Assembly: GCA_033297075.1 (NCBI GenBank)
Contig: MU858070.1
Location: 124,001-188,000, forward strand
Length of the DNA: 64,000 nucleotides
Direction: 5' to 3'
Source: Rhypophila decipiens
Lineage: Eukaryota; Ascomycota; Sordariomycetes; Sordariales; Naviculisporaceae
The translations under genes were made by a program, and so were the position numbers. Each line of letters starts with the position of its first letter. Position 1 is the first letter of the stretch. The notes under the pieces are model-generated. The model was given only the letters and a program-made list of their open reading frames with translations. It did not search any database and was not told the DNA's origin. Positions 1 through 11,714 of this stretch are shown here, one piece after another.

Positions 1-1
1 A

Positions 2-743
2 TGGCTCTCAACCTCCAATACCTTCATCTTTCGCGACCTAGCGCCCGGCTCCTACCTGGTGGATTTCTACTGCGTCACGCACGCCTTTGCGCCTCTCAGG
101 CTGGACGTCGATTCCACCGGCTCTGTCAAAGTTTGGGAGACATACCGGGGAAACGACTGGGCTAACAAAGGCGAGGTGATACAAGGGACCGGCGAGGCTG
201 GGGTTTTTGATATTCGGGTTTTGGGTACAAAGGGGTATTTCATGGAGAGAGCCAAGTGTATGTTCTTCTTTTTCTTTCTTCTCCCTGCTTTCAAGGGCGG
301 GATTTACTAACTATGTGGGCATTTGAAAAAAACAGTCAACTTCTTCAGTATCCTTCGCAACCCAATGGTCCTTTTAGGTCTGGTCAGCATGGGCATTTTC
401 CTTGGAATGCCCTACCTGGTAGATAACAGTAAGAAGCCTCCTCCCTCCTTAAGCTTTTGTATTTCTCCCAGAAACTAACGTCCATCTTCTTCTCACAGTG
501 GACCCCGAAATGCGCGCAGAATGGGAAGAGCGCCAAAAGAGCAACCCAATGAACAACATCATGGGCGCGGCAACTGGTGGAGGTGGTGCCGGTTCAAACT
601 TTGACATGGCTGCTTTCCTTGCTGGTTCTTCTTCCAAGAAAGAAGGCGACAATGGGGCAGTCACGACGACGACGGGATCAGAGACACCTGGCAATGGAGG
701 AGGAGGAGGAAAAGCTGCCAAGAGAGGCAAGAATGGGAGGTGA
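2..743 (+). CDS. emc7: ER membrane protein complex subunit 7 (EMC7), 5' part cut off by window edge
   Basis: This is the C-terminal part of EMC7, a beta-sandwich subunit of the ER membrane insertase that places tail-anchored and multipass proteins. The exons are 2-257 (continuing from outside the window), 336-428 and 499-743, joined across two short introns with GTATGT/CAG and GTAAGA/CAG ends. The first exon gives the end of the lumenal beta-sandwich (DUF2012 type; FRDLAPGSYLVDFYC, then a hydrophilic loop). Exon 2 encodes one membrane helix (NPMVLLGLVSMGIFLGMPYL). Exon 3 encodes the cytosolic tail, with MDPEMRAEWEE, the EMC7-typical SNFDMAAFLAGSS block and a Gly/Lys-rich end. The N-terminal signal peptide lies outside the window. 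It is convergent with the WW-domain gene. Identification rests on recalled family features of the helix and tail, not on a search. Confidence 0.88.
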
Positions 744-1330
744 TTTTTTCTTCTTTTCTCTGGCTGGGCTGGGACTAATGGATGGATGGATGATAGTGGC
801 GGCGAGCGAGGGTGGTCATGTCACGTCTGTTGCATATTTGGTTGGTTTTGGTTTTGGTTTATAGAACATGGAAAAGAGACAAGACTAGACACCACACGGG
901 GGTCGATAATATACATGATTACGTGCGTCATGTTTTGGTTATGTTCTACCTAACTACGGAGTTGGTATTTCCATTGTAGATGATGAGCCATTAGATCATG
1001 ATGAACATGGTTCCCACGGTACTTCCATATCTATTGCATTGCTTTATTTTCAATACATGTCACGAATTACAGTGTCATGTTTAGAACCTGGAACAGTATC
1101 AAGTCCTATAGAAAGTTCATCTCGTCATTGATAGAGAGGCTACGTAGGGTCATGAGGTATAATACGGTACGGATGAATTCAAAGAATTCAAATCAGGAAA
1201 ATCAAGGAAAGGAAGAAAGAAACCACTGCCAACTCCCGTTGTTAATGCCAGTGTTCTGTTACCCATGAAAAGGCAGGCAGAGCTGTTGATCACATCTTAA
1301 CCACCAAGAAAACCAAGACTATCCGCCCAC
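744..1330. other. Convergent intergenic gap EMC7 / WW protein
   Basis: This gap holds the 3' untranslated regions of two convergent genes. No coding signal, RNA gene or repeat stands out. Confidence 0.6.
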
Positions 1331-2451
1331 TTAAAAGTCACCACCGCCATCAAAATCACCGCCGTCATCGCCATCATCTGCAAGATACTGTTAGTAATCA
1401 GAACCCAATGAGGAGAAAAGAAAGAAAAGGTCACTCACTATACCCCTCGGCATACGCATCCTGCTGGCCATCATTAATAGCATCAGCAACCAGCGCACCA
1501 CCGATCAGACCAGCTCCCAAGCCAAGCGCAGCACCGCCGGCCATGCCCATGCCTCCACCGCCCGGCTTACGCTGCGGCGGGTATCCATGGCTACCGCCAT
1601 AACCACCATACGCACCTGGTGCTCCATACCCTCCTCCGTACCCTTGTTGCGGCGCGCCATATCCTCCTCCCCCATACCCGCCCTGTTGGGGATAACCTCC
1701 GCCGTATGGTGCGCCATACCCAGGCTGTTGATGTTGGTTATACATGCCCTGCTGCTGCCCGTATCCGCCGCCGCCGCCGTGGTGTCCGCCGCCGCTCAAC
1801 ATACTGGCGCCGGGGAAACCGCCGCCGCCGCCATGCGAGCCACCGCTTCCGCCACTGCTGAGTTTAGATTTTCCGGCACCAAAGATCTTGCCCAGCAGAC
1901 CCTTGGCTTTGTCCTCTGTCGAGGGGCGAGGGGGCAGTTGATTCGGGTAGGGCGAGCTAGATTGCGAATGTGAGCCCCGGGCGCGGGCTTCCTCCTCGGC
2001 TTGGAGTTGGCGCGCTAGGCGGGCATCTTCGTCTTCCGTCGCGTGGCTGCTGCTGCTTCCACCACCGCCACCGCCACCGGAATAATTGTAATTGTTGTTG
2101 GAAGAGTCGTTGTTGTAGGGGTTCACTTTTTGGTCGGTGGGTTGCGGGGTGTGACCCGGTTGGTAGGAAGGCGGGGGACCGTCGGGCGCATCATCACCTC
2201 CTGGTGGGCGCGCGGGCGCGGTGGGCTTGTCCCATTGTGATTTCTTGGTGTAGGTGTTTACGTAGAACCTTGAATTTTGCTGTTAGTATTGATTGATTGT
2301 GGAGGTTTCGACTGAGAGGCTTTTTTTCGCCAAATATCGAGAGGATGGAGTTATAGGCTTACCATTCTTTGTACTGGTCGTTCCACCTTGCAACCCAGCC
2401 CTCCGGTACCTTGGGAGGAGGGGGTCCCGACGGGGCTTCAAAGTCGGCCAT
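1331..2451 (-). CDS. WW-domain protein with glycine-rich tail and PPxY motif
   Basis: Three exons read downward: 2451-2363, 2268-1439 and 1377-1331. They total 966 nt, giving 321 residues. Residues about 15-46 form one WW domain, with Trp19, the aromatic block Trp30-Phe31-Tyr32, Trp42 and Pro45. A PPSY motif at 62-65 could bind this or another WW domain, for example a Rsp5/Nedd4-type ubiquitin ligase. Next comes an acidic helix (DARLARQLQAEEEARAR) that looks UIM-like, then a long Gly/Tyr/Gln-rich low-complexity region. A glycine-zipper stretch (GGAALGLGAGLIGGALVADAI region) follows, and the last exon adds an acidic Gly/Asp/Phe tail (GGDFDGGGDF). The start is the ATG opening MADFEAPSGPPPPK; exon 1 ends inside the WW domain. 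The function is not established. The low-complexity core suggests a self-associating adaptor, which is inference. Confidence 0.85.
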
Positions 2452-4134
2452 GATGGTGATTTCTTCGGCGTAAGTAGGTCGGTTGTGATTCGGAATCGGA
2501 AGGATGTCGATTTAATTTATAATTTCTTAGTTTATGTTAATGATTTTGCGATCTCTCAAGTCGAGAATGGAGCTTCAGCAGGCAGGGGCAATATGGAACA
2601 AGGCTGGTGGCGCGAATTGCGTGTAAGTGAGGGGAGGAGGGGTAAAAAGGTCACGAAACGTGTTAATGATAGTGTTTCGGGACTAGCAAAGGGGTAATCG
2701 CGAGGCGAGTCAGGACAGGAGTTGCTCGGGAGACAAAGAAAAGAGAAGAAGTGAAAATAGTACATACCTGTTGGCAGGAACCCAAGCCCAGGTAGGGTCT
2801 TTATGTTGGTAGTTGTCCGGGAAGGCGGCAAAATGGATTCGCGATCCAGATTGCTTCGGATTATAATAACTGACGATTCTAGAAGGTGGTGAATCGTAGT
2901 GTACGAATACGCAATCGTACCGGAATACACTACAGATGTAGCCGCCGCAGCGGCGGGATACCTCTTGCCGTGAGTCCGTCACAAGCTCATCGTCATGGCC
3001 ATTCAATGTGAATGCGGGGGGCGATTTCCTGGGCATCTGGAGCACAGCCTCCCGATCCACGCAAGACGTAACACCAAGGTCCTCCGACTTGGCCCGACAC
3101 GGGAGGGAAACCACCGCCCTCACAATGGCCAACATATTCTGTTCATATCAATACAGCTGTTATTTGTCATGATGGGCTTTGCGTGACGGGAGCTGGAAGA
3201 TGGCACTCCCAATCGTATCAAGCTGTTCATGAACTTCATGAACTTCATGGGCTTCCAGGATATCTGGCTTGCATAGTAGAATAGAGGAATGAAATTATCC
3301 TTATGAATTAGGTATCGAAACCATTTTTCAAACAGTTCATAGAGGCTTGTACAATCGTGTATTCGCTGTCAGTATGGTATCAGACCGAGAGCAGGTGGGA
3401 CCTGTGCTAACACAGCCCTGATCGTTACGCGGAGGCAGCAGGTGAACATGTAGCATTCTGATTCTTGTGATCATTCCACGACAGCTACCGTCAGTCAGTG
3501 AGTAACACTTGGGTTGGCAATTCTACACCTCAAGCCAAGAGAGGAGGAATGGACACTCGCGGTCTTGGAAAACGGCCGAAGCGTTCACTTCACCATTCCG
3601 TTCGCTGAACTGGGCATCTCATTGATTTCAGCTGCAATATCATGCAAAGTAGCAAGTTGAAGGCACGCTTCGGTATAGGTTTGGCTGAACGTGAAGCCAC
3701 TATGTAGTACTATGTAGGTGAATATGAAGAGTCAACCCCCCTACCATGCCAATCCCTCTCCATAAAAAAACCGACCCACCGACTTTTCCACAATGCAATA
3801 ATGATACGTACCCAGGAAAAGAAAAACACCTATAGATTTTGCGTCGATGTGCACGCCAGACCTAACCGACCCGATGATGAACAAAAACACCCATCAGTGG
3901 TCCGTCCGTTATCCCGCCAGCATGCCTTCCCTGAGAACACCAAGAAAATGAAAATGAATAATCATGAGAAGAAAAGGCAAAGTGATGATCACCGACCAAT
4001 TTTGAGAACTCCTCCACCCCATAGCGCTTGCAGTCTACAGCGCAGTCATATACCGGTAGCAAAACACCGACTCGCCTTCGCTCGAGGCAACATAACGAGG
4101 AGGTCGAGTCTCATAACCCACGGCCCTTGGAGTC
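2452..4134. other. Gap between WW protein and Nrd1/Seb1 genes
   Basis: No convincing gene. The reading frames here are short and show no family motif. A minimal tandem repeat (TTCATGAAC, about 2.5 copies) sits near 3225-3251. The left part should contain the WW gene promoter and the right part the 3' UTR of the Nrd1-like gene. Confidence 0.5.
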
Positions 4135-6698
4135 CTATTGCGACGGGCTAAAGGCAAAGTTGGGAGGGACGTTGATGCCGTTGCGTCCCACAGTAAATCC
4201 AGCAGGAAGCCCCATAACGATAGGCTCGTCGTTGTTAGCTTGGCCTTTGTCGCTTCGGTCATCGCGTCTGCCGTCAGTACTGTTGCGGTGCTTGTCGCGG
4301 CCTCCCCACCGTCGACCTCCTCGGTCTCCTCCTCCTCCTCCTCCTCTACCGCCGCCGCCGCCGCCGCCGGGGCCCTCATGGGGAGAGTCATCACCAGTCC
4401 TGCTGGACTTGGGGCCATGGTTCCCGCCCTTATCCGTCTGCATACGCCGGCTGATGGCCTTTGACGAGACACCCGCGCCAATCTCGATATCGGGTTCTTC
4501 GACGCAGAGGCCCTGAGCGATGGGACGACCGCCGCTGCCACCGTAGGCGGCTGTAAGCATCCATTTCCTGTCGGCCTCTGTGAGTTTGTGGATGGGAATA
4601 ATGCTGATTCCGGTTTGGTAATCACTGCAGTCTCGAGGGCCAAACCCAACACCCCATCTTGTCTGTTTCACGAATGAGTCAGTAAACGCTTGTCCCGAGA
4701 AGGCACGATGTAGCAAGAACAACTTACCCTTAGTTGAAGGCCGGTGTTGCGATTCCCCTCCATTGCGGCTTTGGCTGCCTCGGCATCTTTGCGGAAAAAC
4801 ATCTTTACAAAGGCGTGCCGCTTCTCTTTGTGCACAATCGTGCTCTGTACCTCGCCATATTGGGCAAATATCGAGTTCAGCTCTTCTTCTGAGCAACTAA
4901 ACAAACAACCATGTTAGTCATCACGGGCACAGCGGACCGAGACGGGACTTCAACTTACGTTACACCGCCAACAAAAAGGGTGCGGCTGTATACTTTGATA
5001 CAACCACTGGGAAGGTTAGGGTCAAATTCTACCCACTTTTCTTGCGTGTAGGCATCGCGGTTCGGTGGACTTAGACCACGCCGGGGCTGCGGTGACCGTT
5101 GTCGGTAGTCAGCCATACGTCCCCGATCCCGGTCTCTCTCTCGATCCCTGTCATCGTGACGGCCGCGACCGGGGGACATATTCCGGCCAAATTCACCACC
5201 GCGATCATTCCCGCGCGACATGGGTGATCGGGGTTCCCAGCGGCGAGGGGAACGAGACCGAGACCGTCCACGCGGCCGGCCTGGTGACCTCATCGAGTCA
5301 TGATATCCATTGCGGTCACGTAGGTCATCAGGTCTAGGAGCATCCCACCCAGCGCCTATTGCTGCTGGTGCAACAGCCGGAGCGCCCGCATACCCATTGT
5401 ACTGAGGCTGAGGGGCCTGCGGAGCCGCCCCGGGCACACTGCCGCCCTGACCCATGAATTGTTGGACTACAGCAGCTATCTTGTCAATTGCCATACCTTG
5501 AGCAGCAAGGGCGGCGACGAGTTGGATAGCCGGGTTACTGGCCGCATCTAGAGCCCCTGGAGCTGCCATCTGAGGAGCTGGTACCCCCTGTGCAGGCGGA
5601 AGGAAAGCAAAGGGCATCGCTGGCGGCACATTTACTGGCTGGACAGCCGGTTGAGTGGTTGGCAAGTAGGGCATACCTGGCTGCGCTGGAACGGGCATCT
5701 GAGTAGGAGGAATTACTCCATTACTATAAGGGCCAGAAGAAGTGTAAGCAGGGGTTGGAGCTGCGGCTGGAGCTGCAGCTGGAGCCGGAGCAGGCACACT
5801 AGGATTACTTTGTGCTGAGTTTGCTGCGTTCTGGCGAGCAATATTTGCAAGCGTTTCCAGAATATTGGGCACCGGGGGAGCTTGTGTTGCTGCTGGCTTG
5901 CTGCCCACACCCAGGGAAGCCAGCAAGTTGGGAGGTGGACTACCTGGTGGTGTCGTCGACTCATTCGGGCGCTGAGCACTAAGCTTCTCTTTGAACGAGT
6001 TCACCATAGTGATAGGGAAAGTTTGCGCCTTTTCCCAAATGTCGACAAGTTTGCTAATTTTTTCCTACAAAAACGAGGCACGCGTGAGTGGGTTTCCATC
6101 ATGAGTGTATACCAAAGACGCAACAAAGACGATGGTGGGTGAGTGCGGTCTAGGCTGAGAGTTGGTTGAAGGAGGCGAGAGCAACACCAGAGCAGACAGC
6201 TTTGACTCGTCTTTGGCACCTGGTATATCTGACAAGCGTTCAGTGCATGTGTTTGCGTACCTTTTGATCCTCTGGCGCCGAGGCAACGATATCGTTCATC
6301 AGAATAGGCATCAGTTCAGTCACTCTATTCACGCCCGCAGCGAAGGTCCCATCTTGAGCGGCAGTGGTTATGGGCTGGCCATGAGCATTGGCCTTTTTCA
6401 TCCACTCGCGGGCTACAGAGTCTACGACGTAGAGTACTCCTAGTTTGTGTGTTCCGGGTGCTCTTTTGAAGTGCGTGTAGAGTTTTTGAATAAGGACGGA
6501 CTCGGACTGCCACAAACACCACGGTCAGTTCAAGCGCTTCATATGCTGGACGGTCCCTCATGGGTTGCCGCTTCTTACCTGAACATTGGCGACAAATAGC
6601 GCTGTGATATTGGCGATTCGAGAACCGCTTACTCCAGGAGGCCTCAAGGCGAGCATGCCCTGAAGGCTTGCTTCTAGCTCTCCTACGACAGAGGACAT
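4135..6698 (-). CDS. nrd1: Nrd1/Seb1-type RNA polymerase II CTD-interacting, RNA-binding termination factor
   Basis: Five exons read downward: 6698-6579, 6506-6261, 6064-4959, 4896-4728 and 4662-4135. They total 2169 nt, giving 722 residues. Residues 1 to about 140 form a CTD-interacting domain, an all-helical fold that binds phosphorylated RNA polymerase II tails (SESVLIQKLYTHFKRAPGTH, then LGVLYVVDSVAREWMKKA). A Pro/Ala/Gln-rich linker follows, then an RS/RD-rich stretch (RGRSRSRSPRR and Asp/Arg repeats). The RRM is at about 470-550, with RNP2-like RTLFVGGV and RNP1-like RHAFVKMF. A conserved segment after the RRM (RWGVGFGPRDCSDYQTG) matches the split-domain architecture of Nrd1/Seb1. The C-terminus has Gly-rich runs. 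The likely nuclear role is 3'-end processing and transcription termination. The RRM is split by two introns. Domain order is characteristic; whether it behaves like yeast Nrd1 or fission-yeast Seb1 cannot be told from sequence. Confidence 0.9.
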
Positions 6699-8295
6699 GA
6701 TGAAGGCTGCTCTCCGCGCAAGTTTGATGACCAGTCGTGGCGACTCTGCGACGCTATTCTTGTAGGCAATACGATACGCAGAAAGTTGACAGGTGAAGGA
6801 CCTTATCCCATGCTCTTTAGATCACGGAGAAAGTACGGAGCACGCTGGATGGCTCTTTGGCCCTTGTCAATCCACCCTTTTTTGGTTGCCAATATATCGC
6901 GATCCACTGGTTACGAAGCCTCGATGGCGAGTGCACTCACGAGAGTGCGAAGTTGTACGATGCGAATTCTTTGCAAACCAAAAGACAGACCAGAGGCCGG
7001 GATCTTGGGCAAAAGATCTTTGCGACAAGTACGCTGGGGCCGCTGTATTCACCTCTCCCAGATGCGCTCAAGAAGAACGGGGCAGTGATTGATCGGTTTA
7101 CCAGCTTCTTTCCCACTGTGCGAGTCGTTTACGGCGTGAGATGCGCGCCTGCAAAATCAGCAAGGTTACTAATGTTACTGGGAGTCTGGAGTTGATGGAT
7201 AATTGATTTGGGTCGACGCTGGTTGATGAAAAGTTGGTGTCCTTTGATTTCGACGATGGAAATATTCTCGTTGTGGAATGTTGAGGAAATGGCTGAACAA
7301 GAGGGGAAGCTGGCAGAAATAAATGTCAAGTGACAGATTGGTGGCTGGGTGCGTGCCCAAAGTGTGAGTGCCTGAGGTTTGAAAAGAATCTGCGTGACTG
7401 GCCCCGCGTCCCATCTCAACTGTGGCGTGTCAGCCAAGTGCTATGGTGATGACAGCTGCCAACAGTGCTGGCTTTGCACATTGAATTTGCGAGTCCAAGC
7501 TCAGCGATGGACTCCATCCGATTTCGATTTTCGATGACATGAACCACCCAACTGTCGCGGCGTTCGGTTTCGCAGGTACCACACGCCACGGGAACTGCTT
7601 ACTACGGATCTCCTCAGGATTGTCATATGTGAATATCCTAATATCTGGACAGTTCCCGGCAAATACTGGGGACAATGGAGCTTCATGTTCGGGTTGGAGA
7701 GGGTTGACGGTCTTCGATGCTTCCCGTTGGGGTGGTTTCAACACACCCAACAAGTACCGTGACGTCAATCCCAGAGAAACCCATCTTTGAAAATCTTCAA
7801 CGATGTCATCAACCAGCGATATGTTTTGAAGCCAGAGGCACGAGTTAGCTGGTCGCCCTTGAGCCCAGGAATTTTGACAAATCCAAACTACGTAAATTGC
7901 CCCCTAAAAGTTATTCACGCATTTTCTAGTATCGTCGATATTGGCTGCGACGGCGGATGAGTTCGGGACTCGGAACTGCCCCAAGAGTTTCTTGTCGCTG
8001 ATGCGCGCTGGAGTTCATCGCTTCAACGGAGGGATGGAGTGGGCCCGGCTCACTGAAATTCAATCCAGTTGAACTGGGGTCTTTCCCGAAGCCCGGCCAA
8101 TCCGCGCCCCCACCCCCTGCAATCCGGCTACAAGGTGTTGGTTGCTAGGGCCATTTTTCTGATGACCTTGCGCTTTTTTTCCCTCGAGCTCCCGTGGCCT
8201 TGATTTGTCTTCAACTTTTTTCCCTTTTACTCCTTCCACCTGCAACCAATTCCTCCCTATCTTGACTCCTCACAACCTCACATCTAATAGCAATC
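6699..8295. other. Divergent intergenic region Nrd1 / citrate synthase
   Basis: This is a shared divergent upstream region of about 1.6 kb. A CCAAT motif near 8097 and a CT-rich run just before the citrate synthase ATG (about 8170-8290) fit a fungal promoter and 5' leader. No gene is recognised. Confidence 0.5.
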
Positions 8296-9116
8296 ATGGT
8301 TACTGCTATGCGCCTGAGCTCTGCGGCTCTGAGGACTTCCCTCAAGCCCACCTTCGCTGCCAGAAATGCCTTTTCTGCTGCGAGATGCTATTCCGCCAAG
8401 GCTCAGGTAAGCCTCTCCAGAGACCGACCCAGACTCGCCCTGACATCATGCATTGAATACCAATTGACCTCTCGTTGTCTTCTAGACCCTCAAGGAGCGC
8501 TTTGCCGAGCTCTTGCCAGAGAAGATTGAGGAGATCAAGGCGCTGAGGAAGTAAGTTGTCCTGACTTTTCGACCCCGAACCTTGCGGTCGCGCAGCGCTG
8601 ACACGTTCCCCAACCATAGAGAGCACGGTTCCAAGATCGTCGACAAGGTCACGCTCGACCAAGTATATGGCGGTGCTCGTGGTATCAAGTGCCTCGTTTG
8701 GGAGGGTTCCGTTCTCGACTCCGAGGAGGGTATCCGCTTCCGTGGAAAGACCATCCCCGAGTGCCAGGAGCTTCTTCCCAAGGCCCCCGGTGGAAAGGAG
8801 CCTCTTCCCGAAGGTATGTCGCATCCCATGCGATTCGGAGAGCTGTGGGCTGACGCAAATTCTTCCAGGTCTCTTCTGGCTTCTCCTTACCGGCGAGGTC
8901 CCCACCGAGCAGCAGGTTCGCGATCTCTCGGCTGAGTGGGCTGCCCGCTCCGACCTCCCCAAGTTCGTCGAGGAGTTGATCGACCGCTGCCCTACCGATC
9001 TCCACCCCATGGCTCAGTTCTCTCTGGCTGTCACCGCTCTCGAGCAGACCTCTTCCTTCGCCCGCGCCTACGCCAAGGGCATCAACAAGAAGGAGTACTG
9101 GGGCTACACCTTTGAG

Positions 9117-9147
<31 letters not shown>

Positions 9148-9970
9148 CCATCGCTGCCCGCATCTACCAGAACGTTTTCAAGGGCGGCAAGGTCGCCCCC
9201 GTCCAGAAGGACAAGGATTACTCGTTCAACTTTGCCAACCAGCTCGGATTTGGCGAGAACAAGGACTTCATTGAGCTGCTCCGCCTCTACCTCACCATCC
9301 ACACTGATCACGAGGGTGGCAACGTCAGCGCTCACACCACCCATCTCGTCGGCAGTGCCTTGAGCTCTCCTTTCCTCTCGCTGGCTGCTGGCCTCAACGG
9401 TCTTGCTGGCCCTCTCCACGGCCTGGCTAACCAGGAGGTCCTCAACTGGCTCACCGAGATGAAGAAGGTCATTGGTGACGATCTCAGCGACGAGAATATC
9501 ACCAAGTACCTCTGGTCCACCCTCAACGCCGGCCGCGTCGTCCCCGGCTACGGCCACGCCGTCCTCCGCAAGACCGACCCTCGCTACATGGCCCAGCGCA
9601 AGTTCGCCCAGGAGAAGATGCCCGAGGACCCCATGTTCCAGCTTGTCAGCCAGGTCTACAAGATCGCCCCCAAGGTTCTTACCGAGCACGGCAAGACCAA
9701 GAACCCCTTCCCTAACGTCGATGCCCACTCTGGTGTCCTCCTCCAGTACTATGGCTTGACCGAGGCCAACTACTACACTGTCCTCTTCGGTGTCTCCCGT
9801 GCCATTGGTGTCCTTCCTCAGCTGATCATTGACCGCGCTGTCGGTGCTCCCATCGAGAGGTATGTTATTTACAATCTGAATCACTTTGAGACTGACATAG
9901 GCTAACACTTTATTGCAGACCCAAGTCTTTCTCTACCGAGAAGTGGATCGAGATCGCCAAGAAGTTGTAA
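8296..9970 (+). CDS. cit-1: Citrate synthase, mitochondrial
   Basis: It condenses acetyl-CoA with oxaloacetate to citrate in the mitochondrial matrix, the entry step of the TCA cycle. Exons are 8296-8406, 8486-8550, 8620-8813, 8869-9859 and 9919-9970, totalling 1413 nt or 470 residues, the usual length for the eukaryotic enzyme. The N-terminus is a presequence rich in Arg, Ser and Ala with no acidic residues ([18 protein letters not shown]). All three catalytic blocks are intact: the His of LHGLANQEV, the His of [14 protein letters not shown] and the Asp of [14 protein letters not shown]. The C-terminus is AKKL, weakly like a peroxisomal PTS1. If the last intron is retained, the frame closes at 9905 and the final residues are lost. 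The next gene on the same strand is the Yhm2 citrate carrier. Confidence 0.98.
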
Positions 9971-11714
9971 TTTTTAGGGATGTTCTTCGCAAAATAAAAG
10001 GGTCAGGCAGTTCGGCGCGTGGGAATGGTCAACATGGTTAATGCGGTATAGAACGGTTGGATTCTTTTAGCTGTGTTGTTGCGACATGCGGATGGATGCA
10101 TTGACGGGAATGATACCTGTTTGGCTCCGTTGTACGATACAAAAACATACCGATTGACCGGGTTATTAGGTCTACTACTTTTTTTTCTTTAATGAATGAG
10201 CCAATTGATGCAGTTACTTCTTCTGGATCTTGCACCGCGCCCAAACATGAGTTGGTTCTTTGAGCTAGAAGTTCGATAATCTCAATGCTGGATGTCAAAA
10301 GCGCACATGGTACTCCGTAGACTCGTGCTTCATGCATGCACTCGGTAACTCCCGTGGTACCTACCCGTGGTTGCGGATTACGCTCGCCGAAAGGTGGGTA
10401 ATAAACGGACAATAGACAAGACAATCAACAACGCCGAATCATTCATTGTTGGACAAGCCCTTCTCCAGGTTTCATCAAGGAAACACCAATTGACGGCCCG
10501 ACATTATGAATCATGAACCGTGTTACCGATGATGGGGAGGACACAAAGGAATTCAACCTGTACCATAGCTTGACTGCTCAGGAAGCGGTTTAGGCCATGA
10601 GCTTTCAGTGCCTTGAAAGCCTAAACAGGTTGCAAATCTTCCAACAGATGCCTCTCTATTCCGCAACTCGGATCCTTCTTCGTTCGACATCATGTCCGGC
10701 GTCGGTGGGTTGTGGTGAGCTTACCGTTCTGCCCGTGGTCTCGGTGCGGCGTTGACTCCAAAATTACCCCAACTCACAAGTCCGTAAGCAACCCACAAGC
10801 CACCAAAAGTGCGAATTTGCGTTGAGGAAGCCGAGGGACATGGGTTGAGCAAGTCGGGGTCTTGCCTAGCTGGGAGGGAGAATTGTGTTGGGACCCGCCT
10901 GCCCCAAAAATGCAGCAAGTTTGCGACCATCTGAAGCTAGGGCGGCATTCGGTTGATTGCCAGTGCCAGTGCCTCACCAAGTCCGGGCGAGCTCTGCACC
11001 TTGCCAGCGGGAGCTCCATTTCGGTTCGGGGCGTGGACTTGTCTGGCCTCAGCCCTGTCAGCAATTCAGAGATCCCATCAAAAAAATTCGTCCCATAGTA
11101 ATTTTCTCCCAATTGCTCATCCCTTTCGACAACCTCTACCAAATCTCAATTGAATTTCCGGCTGTTCCTTCCAGCGACGACTGTTTCACCCCGTTTGCCC
11201 TCTCTCAGATTGCTCTGTTTGTAAGTGGATTTTGATCATCATGCAGGTTCCGGGGAAGCTCCATTTGTGGCGGTCTTCCCCCCAAGAAAACCCACTCTGC
11301 TCCCTCCATCGACGACTCTCAGGGATAGCTTAGAGAGCGAGCTTCGGTAACACGTGCATAGATAGGACGACCTTCCGACCAGCCGGCCGAACACCCGCAC
11401 AATCTGCTTCTCTATCAACCTCATCTGCAATCGCGGTATTTTGTGTAAGTCTTCTTTCACCTGCTGTAGCAAACATCCTCTTTTCCTGCGGAACGATTCC
11501 CTATTTGCTTTTTCCCTTGTCGCAGACACCGGCCTTCCTTTCAACCGTTGCTTCACTGACCGGTCGGCTTGTTTACTGACTACCCTGATAAAATTAGCTT
11601 GTGATTGAAGCGCTGTCTCCTCCGACTTCATCCTCCTTCCGCAACACCACCATCTGCGACGAAGCACCCTCCTCCCTTGGTCAGGGCCCCTCTTAACGCA
11701 ATATCCGCCACGTC
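9971..11714. other. Gap between citrate synthase and Yhm2
   Basis: The 3' UTR of citrate synthase is followed by the Yhm2 promoter and leader. CT-rich sequence with several pyrimidine tracts precedes the Yhm2 ATG (about 11450-11700) and could include an untranslated exon. No gene is recognised. Confidence 0.5.

Noticed and set aside
2710..3135. 141-codon frame on the - strand followed by a GTATGT donor-like site
   Set aside because: Composition is unlike a conserved protein, no domain is visible and no in-frame acceptor exon was found; perhaps untranslated leader of the WW gene.
8685..9908. 407-codon open frame antisense to citrate synthase
   Set aside because: It is a shadow of strong codon bias (C/G third positions) in the real gene and has no independent motif.
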